A stretch of 10,581 nucleotides of DNA from JBGTHB01 sp041746415 (GCA_041746415.1 JBGTHB010000064.1:1-10581); one strand, 5' to 3'. Positions 1 to 6,582 are shown, numbered from the stretch's first letter. Notes: generated by a model not told the origin, from the letters alone. A program made the numbers and translations.

Positions 1-2
1 CA

Positions 3-56
3 ACAATTAAGAATTGTCGCGGTGTGAAACAAGAAAATGCAAATGGAGAATTATAA
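3..56 (+). CDS. C-terminal tail of an upstream gene, cut by the window edge
   Basis: This frame is open from the window edge to a TAA at 54-56 and would encode the last 17 residues of an unseen protein, ending in NANGEL. The stop shares its final A with the ATG of the next gene (TAATG), the classic layout of translationally coupled genes. Because the next gene looks like a restriction endonuclease, a partner DNA methyltransferase is the natural guess. Nothing in these 17 residues proves it, and such a short open frame could be chance. Confidence 0.35.
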   Translation, partial: TIKNCRGVKQENANGEL

Positions 57-1225
57 TGCCAATTAACCCGCATGATTTCACAAAAATAATAGTTGATATT
101 TTGGATAAATATTCCAGTAATAATGGAGAAGAGATTCTAAAAAACAGTGAAATTATTAGATATTTAAACATAAAAACAAAAGCAGCAAATCGTGGCTCTA
201 AATCTAGGGCTGGATTTGCCAACCATTATGCTATCTATGTTTTAATAGAAGACTACATTAATAATAAATTTAATGTTAACGGTGATTATCTAAACTATGA
301 AGGCGCGAAATTCAGTGACTTGTTTCGTCGACAGCGTGAGCTGCCATTCGGGGGAAAATTACAGAATCACGCATTAAACCACCGTTTGAATGAAGAGTTT
401 AAAAAATACTTCCCAGCCTGTGAAAATCTTCCAATTATAAGGGACTCAGAAAGTAATAGATATTGGATTAATGAGAGGCTTATATTTGTTGAGTTAAATG
501 GGGAAAAAATAAGCCTTGCTGAAGCAATAAAAGAAATTATTGAAAGTTATATAAAAGCAAGACAAACCGCTTTTATTGAGTTTATGGAGTATTGCCAAGA
601 AATAATTAACATACAAGAAGAATCGCCTGATAAAGCGATTCAATTTGTCAAAGGATTATTTAGGCCAAATGTTGATGCTAGAATATTCGAGATCGCTAGT
701 TTTGCTGTTCTTAAACAGCACTATGCAGATCAAAGAATTTATTGGGGCTGGTCTCCAGAGGAACTAATCGAAGAATCATTGATTCTTTACAAGACAGGTC
801 GAACAAATGCTAATGATGGTGGAATTGATTTTGTTATGAGGCCCCTCGGCCGTTTTTTTCAAGTAACTGAGACTGTAGATGCGGGTAAATATTTTCTTGA
901 TATAGATAAAGTTCAACGATATCCCATCACGTTCGTTGTAAAAACAAATGAAACAAGCCAAGAGATTCTACAAAAAATTACTTCACAAGCAGAAGAAAAA
1001 TATCTGATAAAACGTATTGTTAATAAATATATCGAATCCATCGAGGAAATTATCAACATACCAGTTTTAATAAATATGCTTGAAAAAATTATCAGTGTTG
1101 GAAAAGGTGCAGTTTTAATTCAAGAAATAATTTTACAAAGCCGTGTCGAATTCAATGTGGAATCAGAAGAACAAGATGTCCTTGCATTTGAAAAAGCAGA
1201 AATAGAGATCGAGAAAAAAATATAA
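56..1225 (+). CDS. Putative type II-like restriction endonuclease (PD-(D/E)XK-like fold)
   Basis: This 389-residue cytoplasmic protein is probably a DNA endonuclease. The start at 56 is preferred over an in-frame TTG at 14 because GGAGA lies 5-9 bases ahead of the ATG, and because the ATG overlaps the upstream stop as TAATG. The core evidence is residues 207-295: an acidic helix (DARIFEIASFAVLKQHY), then YKTGRTNANDGGIDF and a strand ending in RFFQVTE. GGID followed by a hydrophobic strand and Q-x-x resembles the Mrr-like PD-(D/E)XK core, with D258 as metal ligand and Q269 in the E/Q position. The usual lysine is replaced by threonine (T271), so K278 or another residue may substitute, or the site may be altered. 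No transmembrane segment or signal peptide is seen. Lines sampled inside the gene are about 20-35% GC, far below later genes, which suggests horizontal transfer. The endonuclease call rests on motif shape and recalled family resemblance, not on a search. It could also be a nuclease of a different defence module. Confidence 0.6.
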   Translation: MPINPHDFTKIIVDILDKYSSNNGEEILKNSEIIRYLNIKTKAANRGSKSRAGFANHYAIYVLIEDYINNKFNVNGDYLNYEGAKFSDLFRRQRELPFGGKLQNHALNHRLNEEFKKYFPACENLPIIRDSESNRYWINERLIFVELNGEKISLAEAIKEIIESYIKARQTAFIEFMEYCQEIINIQEESPDKAIQFVKGLFRPNVDARIFEIASFAVLKQHYADQRIYWGWSPEELIEESLILYKTGRTNANDGGIDFVMRPLGRFFQVTETVDAGKYFLDIDKVQRYPITFVVKTNETSQEILQKITSQAEEKYLIKRIVNKYIESIEEIINIPVLINMLEKIISVGKGAVLIQEIILQSRVEFNVESEEQDVLAFEKAEIEIEKKI

Positions 1226-1338
1226 CTTTGCTGTTTATGACTATTTTCGGCAATATTGCGATAATCTAATCCCTATTAAAATAGGGATTAGAGCTATGCC
1301 AAAAACCAAGTGTCAACACCGAAAACGGCAAAGTTATA
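1221..1338. repeat. 118-bp element with imperfect terminal inverted repeats
   Basis: The ends are TATAACTTTGCTGTTT (1221-1236) and the inverted copy of TATAACTTTGCCGTTT (1323-1338), 15 of 16 identical. The similarity continues to TCGG on both sides if ten bases (1237-1246) are treated as extra in the left arm. The middle holds a perfect 13-bp inverted repeat (1265-1292). This is the build of a small non-autonomous element such as a MITE or an intergenic palindromic repeat. The left arm carries the TAA stop of the endonuclease gene, so the element marks the edge of that AT-rich module. No transposase is nearby and no clear target duplication is visible. Whether other genomic copies exist cannot be told from this window. 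Confidence 0.6.
1265..1292. repeat. Perfect 13-bp inverted repeat (hairpin) inside the element
   Basis: TCTAATCCCTATT (1265-1277) is followed by AA and then its exact reverse complement (1280-1292). The symmetry makes it either a cruciform/hairpin or a protein-binding palindrome. No T-run follows on either strand, so it does not look like an ordinary intrinsic terminator, although it could still stabilise the 3' end of the endonuclease mRNA. Confidence 0.8.
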
Positions 1339-1411
1339 AAATCCACCACGATATCTGCGCAATATTGAGTTGCGGAAACGAGAATACTTAACCACTGAAT
1401 TAGGAAGAAAA

Positions 1412-2359
1412 ATGAAGGCAATACAGTTTGATCAATTTGGCGCCGCAGAAGTGTTGCAATTAGTTGATGTGCCTCTACCTGAATACAGCAAAAACCAAGT
1501 GCTGATTAAAGTGCACGCCGCGAGTCTTAATCCAATAGATTATAAAACGCGAAATGGCAGTGGCTTTGTTGCGAAAAAACTCGAAGGCCATTTACCTTCT
1601 GGGTTAGGTTATGATTTTTCAGGCGTGGTGATAGCGTTAGGCACTGATGTTAATGATATCAATATCGGTGATAAAGTCATGGGCTTTGCTGGCTTTCCAG
1701 ATCATCCGGGTTGTTATGCTGAATATGTTGTTGCGTCTTCTGGAAGCATCATACAAAAACCTGAAAAGATTTCTTTTATTCAAGCTGCCAGTTTGCCAAC
1801 GGCTGGATTAACCGCATTACAAGCATTGAATCAAGCTGAAGTGAAACAGGGCGATAGCGTGTTAATTCATGCAGGTGCTGGCGGTGTTGGTCATTTGGCA
1901 ATTCAATTAGCGAAACAAAAAGACGCTACTGTAATTACCACGAGTTCAAAACGAAATCATGCTTTTTTAAAAGAACTGGGTGCGGATCAATGCATTGATT
2001 ATCGAGAAGAAGATTTTGTATCAGCCATTGCAACACCTGTCGATGCGGTGATTGATTTAGTGGGTGGGGATGTCGGCGTTCGATCTATTGATTGTTTGTC
2101 ACCTAAAGGTTGTATTGTCAGTGTGCCAACCATTACAGCAGAAAAAATAATCGAAACAGCAAAACAAAAGCACCGTCGAGCTTTTGGCTTGTTAAAGCAA
2201 TCTAACATGCAAGAACTGCACTATTTGGCGGAGTTGGTTAACCAGAATAAATTAAAGATTGAAATATCACGCGTATTTCAGCTTTCTGAAGCGGTATCAG
2301 CTCATCAAGTATTAGAAACAGGACATGTGCGTGGCAAATTGGTTTTTAAAGTCAAATGA
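1412..2359 (+). CDS. NAD(P)-dependent zinc-independent medium-chain oxidoreductase (quinone oxidoreductase/enoyl reductase-like)
   Basis: This 315-residue cytoplasmic protein is a member of the medium-chain dehydrogenase/reductase superfamily, quinone-oxidoreductase branch. The N-terminal catalytic domain carries VHAASLNPIDYKTRNG (35-50) and GLGYDFSGVV (64-73). The nucleotide-binding domain has HAGAGGVGHLAIQLAK (153-168) with the GxGGVG Rossmann turn, and the protein ends with the family's typical GHVRGKLVFKV. The cysteine/histidine zinc ligands of alcohol dehydrogenases are absent. Members usually reduce quinones, enones or alkenals with NADPH; the actual substrate cannot be read from sequence. 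The start at 1412 is chosen over an in-frame TTG at 1370 because AGGAAG (1402-1407) sits four bases ahead and MKAIQFDQFG is the usual family start. The promoter is not clear; TTATAAAAT at 1334-1342, at the right edge of the repeat element, may be a -10. It is the first gene after the element and 36 bases ahead of bioH. Confidence 0.9.
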   Translation: MKAIQFDQFGAAEVLQLVDVPLPEYSKNQVLIKVHAASLNPIDYKTRNGSGFVAKKLEGHLPSGLGYDFSGVVIALGTDVNDINIGDKVMGFAGFPDHPGCYAEYVVASSGSIIQKPEKISFIQAASLPTAGLTALQALNQAEVKQGDSVLIHAGAGGVGHLAIQLAKQKDATVITTSSKRNHAFLKELGADQCIDYREEDFVSAIATPVDAVIDLVGGDVGVRSIDCLSPKGCIVSVPTITAEKIIETAKQKHRRAFGLLKQSNMQELHYLAELVNQNKLKIEISRVFQLSEAVSAHQVLETGHVRGKLVFKVK

Positions 2360-2395
2360 TTTTAATTTTGTTATTACAATTGCAGGAAATAGTTA

Positions 2396-3160
2396 ATGTC
2401 AGTTTATAAAGAAGTTCATGGTCACGGTAAAGATATCGTACTTATTCATGGTTGGGGTTGTGATTTAAGACACATGCAGCCAATTGTGGATTTGCTGAGC
2501 AATTACCGAGTCACTAATATTGATTTGCCTGGAAGAGGAAAAAGTGATTGGCAAGCGAACATTAAAACTATTGATGATATTGCTGATATTATCCTGCCGT
2601 ATTTGCCTGAAAAAGCCATTTATATCCCGTGGTCTTTTGGCGGCTTGGTGACACTTTCGATTGCTTCAAGGTATCCTGAGCGAGTGGAGCGGATCATTGG
2701 TGTTGCTACTACGCCTAAATTTGTTGAAGCGAATAATTGGCCTGGCGTGCCCAAACCAGGCTTTCAAGCAGGATTTAATGAAATAAAAACACTTGGTTTT
2801 AACGATTTCTTTACCGCTTATTATGATATTGAATTTTTAGGATTTGATCCAAAACCAGCAGCTCACCAGCAACTGATTCAGTTGCTTCAGAACACACCGC
2901 AACAAGATTTAGAAATTTTATTAAAAGGTGTTTATCTTTGTGATGAAGCGGATTATCGAGAAGCGTTTCAATCACTGCAGTGTTCCATTGATCTAATTTT
3001 AGGTGGAAAAGACAGTTCAGTGCCAAGGCAGTTGCATGCTGCTATAAAACAGCTTAATCCAGCAGTGAAGCTTCATGTTATACCCAAAGCACAGCATATG
3101 TTTTTTTGGACGCATCCAGTTGAGTTTGCGAATAAATTACAAACTATTTTGGAGAAATAG
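2396..3160 (+). CDS. bioH: BioH, pimeloyl-[acyl-carrier protein] methyl ester esterase
   Basis: BioH removes the methyl group from pimeloyl-ACP methyl ester, ending the disguised fatty-acid cycle that makes the pimelate moiety of biotin. The protein is a 254-residue cytoplasmic alpha/beta hydrolase, about the E. coli length. Visible features are the oxyanion-hole HGWG (18-21), DLPGRGKSD (43-51), the nucleophile elbow WSFGG with Ser80, the BioH-typical VATTPKF...NNWPGV stretch (103-118), Asp206 in GGKDSSVP and His234 in KAQHMFF. In E. coli the triad is Ser82, Asp207 and His235, nearly the same spacing. The residue before the elbow tryptophan is Pro79 where E. coli has Gly, a small difference. 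AGGA (2384-2387) precedes the ATG. It follows the oxidoreductase by 36 bases without a visible terminator, so both may be co-transcribed. No other biotin gene is in the window, so this bioH sits apart from any bio cluster. Confidence 0.88.
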   Translation: MSVYKEVHGHGKDIVLIHGWGCDLRHMQPIVDLLSNYRVTNIDLPGRGKSDWQANIKTIDDIADIILPYLPEKAIYIPWSFGGLVTLSIASRYPERVERIIGVATTPKFVEANNWPGVPKPGFQAGFNEIKTLGFNDFFTAYYDIEFLGFDPKPAAHQQLIQLLQNTPQQDLEILLKGVYLCDEADYREAFQSLQCSIDLILGGKDSSVPRQLHAAIKQLNPAVKLHVIPKAQHMFFWTHPVEFANKLQTILEK

Positions 3161-3164
3161 CGTG

Positions 3165-3263
3165 ATGAGCATAACTAATTCTGAATATAGTTTCAAGGCA
3201 TTGCCAAAAAATAGGAGACAAGTGAGTGCGTTTATTGCTGATTTTAATAAGTCTTATTTTTAG
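3165..3263 (+). CDS. Possible 32-residue mini-ORF bridging bioH and the next gene
   Basis: An ATG four bases after the bioH stop opens a 32-codon frame (starting MSITNSEYSF, ending in NKSYF) that stops at 3261-3263, 38 bases inside the following gene. GGAG at 3151-3154, within the last bioH codons, could serve as its ribosome site. The product is hydrophilic and I do not recognise it. It may be a coupling ORF that delivers ribosomes to the GTG start at 3226, a gene remnant, or chance. Confidence 0.25.
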   Translation: MSITNSEYSFKALPKNRRQVSAFIADFNKSYF

Positions 3264-4107
3264 TCTATCGACATATGCTGCTTACCAACAGGGAGTGCCA
3301 AAAAACGATTCATCGTATACAAAGTGGGTATTTTTACACGCTGATGCTTGTTTGAATTCAAATAACATTACACGAGTTGCCACTAATGGTGAATGTTTGG
3401 CTTTGCAAACCTATTTTGGCAAAACAATGCCATCACCACATCCTGTATTGTTAGTCTTTATTCATGGTGATGGTATTCCTGGTGGCGCACCTAGCGATTA
3501 CCTAAAATATCAGGCCACTAAGTTTATTGCACGTGACGTGGTACCAGTTGTTCTTATTCGCCCAGGTTATTATGACAGCTATGGTCATTACTCAACTGGC
3601 GAAAGCTATGCTTTTGCGGGTCATGGTTATCCAAATGATAGTTATCGCCCTCACACGGTTGCAACTTTAGCTGCTGCAATTAAAAGCTTGAAAAACTTTT
3701 ATCAAGCACGCTGTACGATTTTAGTTGGACATTCTGGCGGTGGTATGATGTCTGGCATTATTTTGGGAAAATATCCAGGTCTTGCAAATGGTGCAGTATT
3801 AGCTTCTGTAGTAGGTGATGTGCATGTTTGGGCAAGAAAACATAAGTATGGTAGTTACCCCAATAGTTTATCAGCAGACGATTTTATTAATCAAATTCCA
3901 AAGCGAGATTTTGTTTATATTGTATCGGGTACAAAAGATCAAAATACTTATCCTGCTATGTCTCATGCTTATTATAAACAGTTAAAAACAGCTGGGATTA
4001 ATGCGCATTGGTATACAGAAATAGGTGGTACGCATAATTCAGTGGTGTTATCTCAAGTCAAACAATTTGATAACGCCATACAAGCAGCTATTACACAGTG
4101 TCAATAA
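3226..4107 (+). CDS. Secreted alpha/beta hydrolase (esterase/lipase-like)
   Basis: This 293-residue exported serine hydrolase has an N-terminal signal peptide (MRLLLILISLIFSLSTYA) with likely cleavage near residue 18 or 19, so it should act in the periplasm or outside. The catalytic elements appear in fold order: FIHGDGIPGG (78-87) as the oxyanion-hole region, the nucleophile elbow VGHSGGGM with Ser170, SGTKDQNTYP with Asp238, and GGTHNS with His270. Four cysteines are present in the mature part (42, 57, 163, 292), which could form disulfides after export. The start is a GTG; AGGAGA (3213-3218) seven bases ahead supports it, and the signal peptide begins immediately. The gene follows bioH by 65 bases and probably shares its transcript. 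The substrate is unknown: the dienelactone-hydrolase/esterase style is general, and there is no lid or lipase-specific signature I can name. Confidence 0.8.
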   Translation: MRLLLILISLIFSLSTYAAYQQGVPKNDSSYTKWVFLHADACLNSNNITRVATNGECLALQTYFGKTMPSPHPVLLVFIHGDGIPGGAPSDYLKYQATKFIARDVVPVVLIRPGYYDSYGHYSTGESYAFAGHGYPNDSYRPHTVATLAAAIKSLKNFYQARCTILVGHSGGGMMSGIILGKYPGLANGAVLASVVGDVHVWARKHKYGSYPNSLSADDFINQIPKRDFVYIVSGTKDQNTYPAMSHAYYKQLKTAGINAHWYTEIGGTHNSVVLSQVKQFDNAIQAAITQCQ

Positions 4108-4131
4108 CCAATTTTAATTTACGGGGCGGGC

Positions 4132-4629
4132 ATGAAAAGAGAAAAAACCGAGCTGAGCGAAATTATGTTAGTTGGTTTTAGTGCAAGGACGAATAACAAA
4201 AATGAAATGAATCCTGAGCTTTCTAAAATAGGTCAATTAGCAGGTAATTATTGGAGTAATCAACTAGCTCAAGCTATTCAGCATCGTACAAATCCAGGTG
4301 TAACTTACGCTGTTTATACTGACTATGACAGTGACGAGCATGGCGATTATACTTATTTTATTGGTGAAGCGGTGGATTCATTGGCAGGACAAAATTTATC
4401 ACAATTTACAACAGTGACAATTCCAAAAAGCCACTATCAAAAATTTACAACAGATCCCGGTAAAATGCCTAACGTGGTGATTGCTGCTTGGCAAAGCATA
4501 TGGGCAATGAGGGCAAATCAATTAGGTGGAAAAAGGCGTTATGTTGCGGACTTTGAAATTTATGATGATCGGGCTGGTGATCCGAATAATACCATTGTTG
4601 ATATTTATATAGGGATTAATGAAAAATGA
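4132..4629 (+). CDS. Stand-alone GyrI-like/Cass2-type effector-binding domain protein
   Basis: This 165-residue protein matches the effector-binding half of AraC/MerR-type regulators (GyrI-like, integron-associated Cass2 branch). The pattern is residues 12-30 (MLVGFSARTNNKNEMNPEL), NPGVTYAVYTDYDSDEHGDY (54-73), an I/V-x-x-AWQSIW stretch (117-124) and VADFEIYD (138-145). E142 in the last motif corresponds to the acidic residue that these domains commonly place in the pocket for cationic ligands. No helix-turn-helix is present, so the protein probably binds small molecules without binding DNA, as a sequestering or sensing protein. The ATG at 4132 has an odd G-rich leader (GGGGCGGG, 4123-4130) in place of a standard Shine-Dalgarno. 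A later start at 4165 would still keep the domain but lose 11 residues. It is 24 bases after the secreted hydrolase and likely ends that transcript. Confidence 0.8.
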   Translation: MKREKTELSEIMLVGFSARTNNKNEMNPELSKIGQLAGNYWSNQLAQAIQHRTNPGVTYAVYTDYDSDEHGDYTYFIGEAVDSLAGQNLSQFTTVTIPKSHYQKFTTDPGKMPNVVIAAWQSIWAMRANQLGGKRRYVADFEIYDDRAGDPNNTIVDIYIGINEK

Positions 4630-4696
4630 ATTCAATGATCTTCTGTAAACTATTTGAGGAGTTGATTGTTAGTTTTCTTTATAAAATAGAATCCGT

Positions 4697-4724
4697 TTGA
4701 CATTTTTGTGTTGCATTTTATGTT
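4697..4724 (+). promoter_or_regulatory. Candidate sigma70-type promoter for the SRPBCC gene
   Basis: A perfect TTGACA at 4697-4702 is followed after 16 bases by TATGTT (4719-4724). Transcription would begin near 4731, giving a leader of about 180 bases before the ATG at 4914. The -10 is imperfect and the spacing is one short of ideal. Confidence 0.45.
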
Positions 4725-4880
4725 TGGGTCAGAGTGGTTATCAATTCTAGGGGTGCCAATATTGCTACGTGTATTTTTTAGCGAGGAAATTCCTAGGTAG
4801 CTGGTGTTGTGGTTTTCAGGCATTCTATTGCCGGTATTATGCGGCTATTAAGAATAGCAAAAGCATGAAGCTTATTTTGC

Positions 4881-4893
4881 AATGAGTCTCATT
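4881..4893. promoter_or_regulatory. AATGAG-T-CTCATT palindrome, possible operator
   Basis: This is a perfect 6-bp inverted repeat around one base, 20 bases ahead of the SRPBCC start and just upstream of its ribosome site. It directly follows another inverted pair (GCAAAA at 4857, TTTTGC at 4875). It could be a repressor site or an RNA hairpin near the Shine-Dalgarno; a 13-base palindrome in AT-rich DNA can also be chance. Confidence 0.3.
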
Positions 4894-4913
4894 TTTGAAA
4901 GAGGATTATAGAA

Positions 4914-5354
4914 ATGAAAGAAATAAAAACAGAGATTTTGATTAATGCGAGCGCTCGCCAGGTTTGGCAAGTGCTCACTGAGTTTGCTGATTATCCAAAC
5001 TGGAATCAGTTTTTTACTCATATTGATGGTGAATTAATGCTAGGTAATAAGCTAACGGTTGCTATTTCACCGCCAGGCGGTAAGCCGATGAATTTCACTC
5101 CAAAGGTAATCGTATTAAATGTGGCAAAAGAATTGCGCTGGCGGGGTGAATTTATCTCACGGTTTTTATTGCAAGGTGAGCATTATTTTTTATTAGAACT
5201 GTTAAATGAAAATGAAACACGGTTTATACATGGCGAACGTTTTACTGGATTATTGACCCCTATTTTTGAATGGTTAGGTTTGTTGAAGAAAACAAAACAA
5301 GGATTTGAGCAGTTTAATCAAGCGCTAAAGCAAAAAACAGAGTCGTTGCAATGA
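4914..5354 (+). CDS. SRPBCC (START/Bet v1-like) ligand-binding family protein
   Basis: This 146-residue cytoplasmic protein has the polyketide-cyclase/SRPBCC pattern: an opening beta strand and helix (EILINASARQVWQVLTEF, 7-24), the YPNWNQFF turn (27-34), a central strand LRWRGEF (74-80), HGERFTGLL (106-114), and the C-terminal long helix GFEQFNQALKQK (130-141) that closes the hydrophobic cavity. Such proteins bind lipids, sterols, polyketides or other hydrophobic molecules. This one has no fused DNA-binding or enzymatic domain, so its ligand is unknown. AGAGGA (4899-4904) lies nine bases ahead of the ATG. It stands alone between two sizeable gaps and probably has its own promoter. It lies 106 bases ahead of cfa, but cfa seems to have a separate promoter. 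The family assignment is firm; the role is not. Confidence 0.85.
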   Translation: MKEIKTEILINASARQVWQVLTEFADYPNWNQFFTHIDGELMLGNKLTVAISPPGGKPMNFTPKVIVLNVAKELRWRGEFISRFLLQGEHYFLLELLNENETRFIHGERFTGLLTPIFEWLGLLKKTKQGFEQFNQALKQKTESLQ

Positions 5355-5424
5355 GGTATTGCGCCTACACGAATTAGGTAAAAAGTAAGGATAAGCCCTT
5401 CACCATCGGCCCTACATCGAGCGG

Positions 5425-5453
5425 GTGAAATCCATTTTAAGTCATGCTATTCT
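5425..5453 (+). promoter_or_regulatory. Candidate cfa promoter giving a leaderless transcript
   Basis: TGCTATTCT (5445-5453) is an extended -10 with the C just upstream of the hexamer that sigmaS promoters favour. GTGAAA (5425-5430), 17 bases away, matches four of six -35 bases. The expected start of transcription, about 5459-5461, coincides with the cfa ATG at 5461. TTCACC (5399-5404) and GGTGAA (5424-5429) form an inverted pair that overlaps the -35 and could bind a regulator. Confidence 0.4.
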
Positions 5454-5460
5454 GCTTTGA

Positions 5461-6582
5461 ATGTCACATTCAAAATTAAAGTTGTTAATAGAGGAGCTGC
5501 TTGCACAAGCAGGGATAGCTGTTAATGGCAATCAACCATGGGATATTCAGGTCCATAATAATCAATTCTTTGAGCGAGTTATCAAACAGGGTTCGCTCGG
5601 TTTGGGTGAAGCCTACATGGAAAATTGGTGGAGCTGTGAGCGGATTGATTTGTTTATTGAGAGAGTGCTCAAAGCTAATCTAGAACGCCATCTTAAAACT
5701 AATTTGCGATTGGTTTTAAAGATATTGTACGCCAAGCTAAGCAATCGACAGACTAAACATCGGGCGCGCATTGTAGGCCGTAAGCATTACGATTTAGGCA
5801 ATAAATTGTTTGAGCTAATGTTAGATAGTCGGCTGATTTATTCTTGCGGCTATTGGAAAAATGCAGCTGACCTGGAGCAAGCACAACTTAATAAACTTGA
5901 ATTATCTTGTCAAAAATTACAGCTCGCGCCAGGTATGCGGGTGTTGGATATTGGTTGTGGTTTTGGTTCCTTTGCCAAGTATGCTGCGCAACAATATGGT
6001 GTAGAGGTAGTGGGCGTCACTATTTCACAACAACAATATGAGTATGCCAAACGTAATTGCGCTGATTTTCCGATCGAGATTCGTTTGCAAGATTATCGCG
6101 AGTTAAACGAGAAGTTTGATCGTGTGGTTTCAATAGGGATGTTTGAACACGTCGGTCAGGTGAATTATGCGCGCTATATGCAAGTTGTTGATCGCTGCCT
6201 AAAAGATAAAGGTTTATTTTTGCTGCATACTATTGGGCTTACACTGGGCCACGCTCTCCAGGATGAATGGATAGTTAAATATATATTTCCCAACAGTGCC
6301 TTACCAAGTGTCGAGCAAATTGCTAAGGCAACAGAAAAACATTTTGTGTTAGAAGATTGGCATAATTTTGGTGCTGACTACGATAAAACATTGATGGCTT
6401 GGCACGCTAACTTTAATCAACACTGGCAAAAGTTAAAAGATACTTATGATGACGTTTTTTATCGAATGTGGAATTACTATTTATTGTCTTGTGCCGGCAG
6501 TTTCCGTGCACGCCATACCCAATTATGGCAGGTTGTATTTTCAAAAGGCGGCGTACCAGGTGGTTATAGTAGACCAACTTAA
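5461..6582 (+). CDS. cfa: Cyclopropane-fatty-acyl-phospholipid synthase
   Basis: Cfa transfers a methylene group from S-adenosylmethionine onto the cis double bond of phospholipid acyl chains at the inner membrane, usually in stationary phase or under acid stress. This 373-residue protein is close to E. coli Cfa (382) and aligns from the N-terminal LLAQAGIAVNG and GSLGLGEAYM onward. Key parts are HYDLGNKLFELMLD (109-122), the YSCGYW cysteine C129, the SAM site VLDIGCGFG (161-169), GVTIS (185-189), MFEHVG (227-232), LHTIG (255-259), NFGADYDKTLMAW (302-314), Y339-Y340 and RARHTQLWQVVFSKGG (349-364). The tail PGGYSRPT differs from E. coli. The ATG is the first possible start, because the codon directly before it is an in-frame TGA, and the N-terminus matches the family. 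No Shine-Dalgarno precedes it, while a -10 box ends eight bases upstream, so the mRNA may be leaderless. It appears monocistronic. Confidence 0.96.
   Translation: MSHSKLKLLIEELLAQAGIAVNGNQPWDIQVHNNQFFERVIKQGSLGLGEAYMENWWSCERIDLFIERVLKANLERHLKTNLRLVLKILYAKLSNRQTKHRARIVGRKHYDLGNKLFELMLDSRLIYSCGYWKNAADLEQAQLNKLELSCQKLQLAPGMRVLDIGCGFGSFAKYAAQQYGVEVVGVTISQQQYEYAKRNCADFPIEIRLQDYRELNEKFDRVVSIGMFEHVGQVNYARYMQVVDRCLKDKGLFLLHTIGLTLGHALQDEWIVKYIFPNSALPSVEQIAKATEKHFVLEDWHNFGADYDKTLMAWHANFNQHWQKLKDTYDDVFYRMWNYYLLSCAGSFRARHTQLWQVVFSKGGVPGGYSRPT

Larger units (their letters stand above)
4630..4913 (+). other. 284-bp gene-free gap with promoter and hairpins
   Basis: No convincing reading frame lies here. 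The stretch holds an AT-only stem AAACTA/TAGTTT ahead of TCTTTAT just after the effector-binding gene (weak terminator at best), a TTGACA-type promoter (4697-4724), and AGGAA-A-TTCCT (a short palindrome). Near the 3' end are GCAAAA (4857-4862) pairing with TTTTGC (4875-4880), and a perfect AATGAG-T-CTCATT palindrome (4881-4893). If the promoter is real, the SRPBCC mRNA has a leader of roughly 180 bases. I cannot match it to a known riboswitch. Confidence 0.5.

Noticed and set aside
14..55. TTG start giving the endonuclease 14 extra residues
   Set aside because: The extra residues overlap the upstream gene's tail, and the ATG at 56 has a good ribosome site and TAATG coupling.
1265..1292. 13-bp palindrome as an intrinsic terminator of the endonuclease gene
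   Set aside because: The stem is AT-rich and no T-run follows on either strand.
1370..1411. TTG start for the oxidoreductase
   Set aside because: MKAIQFDQFG at 1412 is the family-type N-terminus and has AGGAAG at proper distance.
3226..4629. Toxin-antitoxin pair formed by the secreted hydrolase and the effector-binding protein
   Set aside because: Sizes, signal peptide and families do not fit any toxin-antitoxin type; simple co-transcription is enough.
4731..4913. Known riboswitch in the SRPBCC leader
   Set aside because: Inverted repeats are present but I could not match any known aptamer core.
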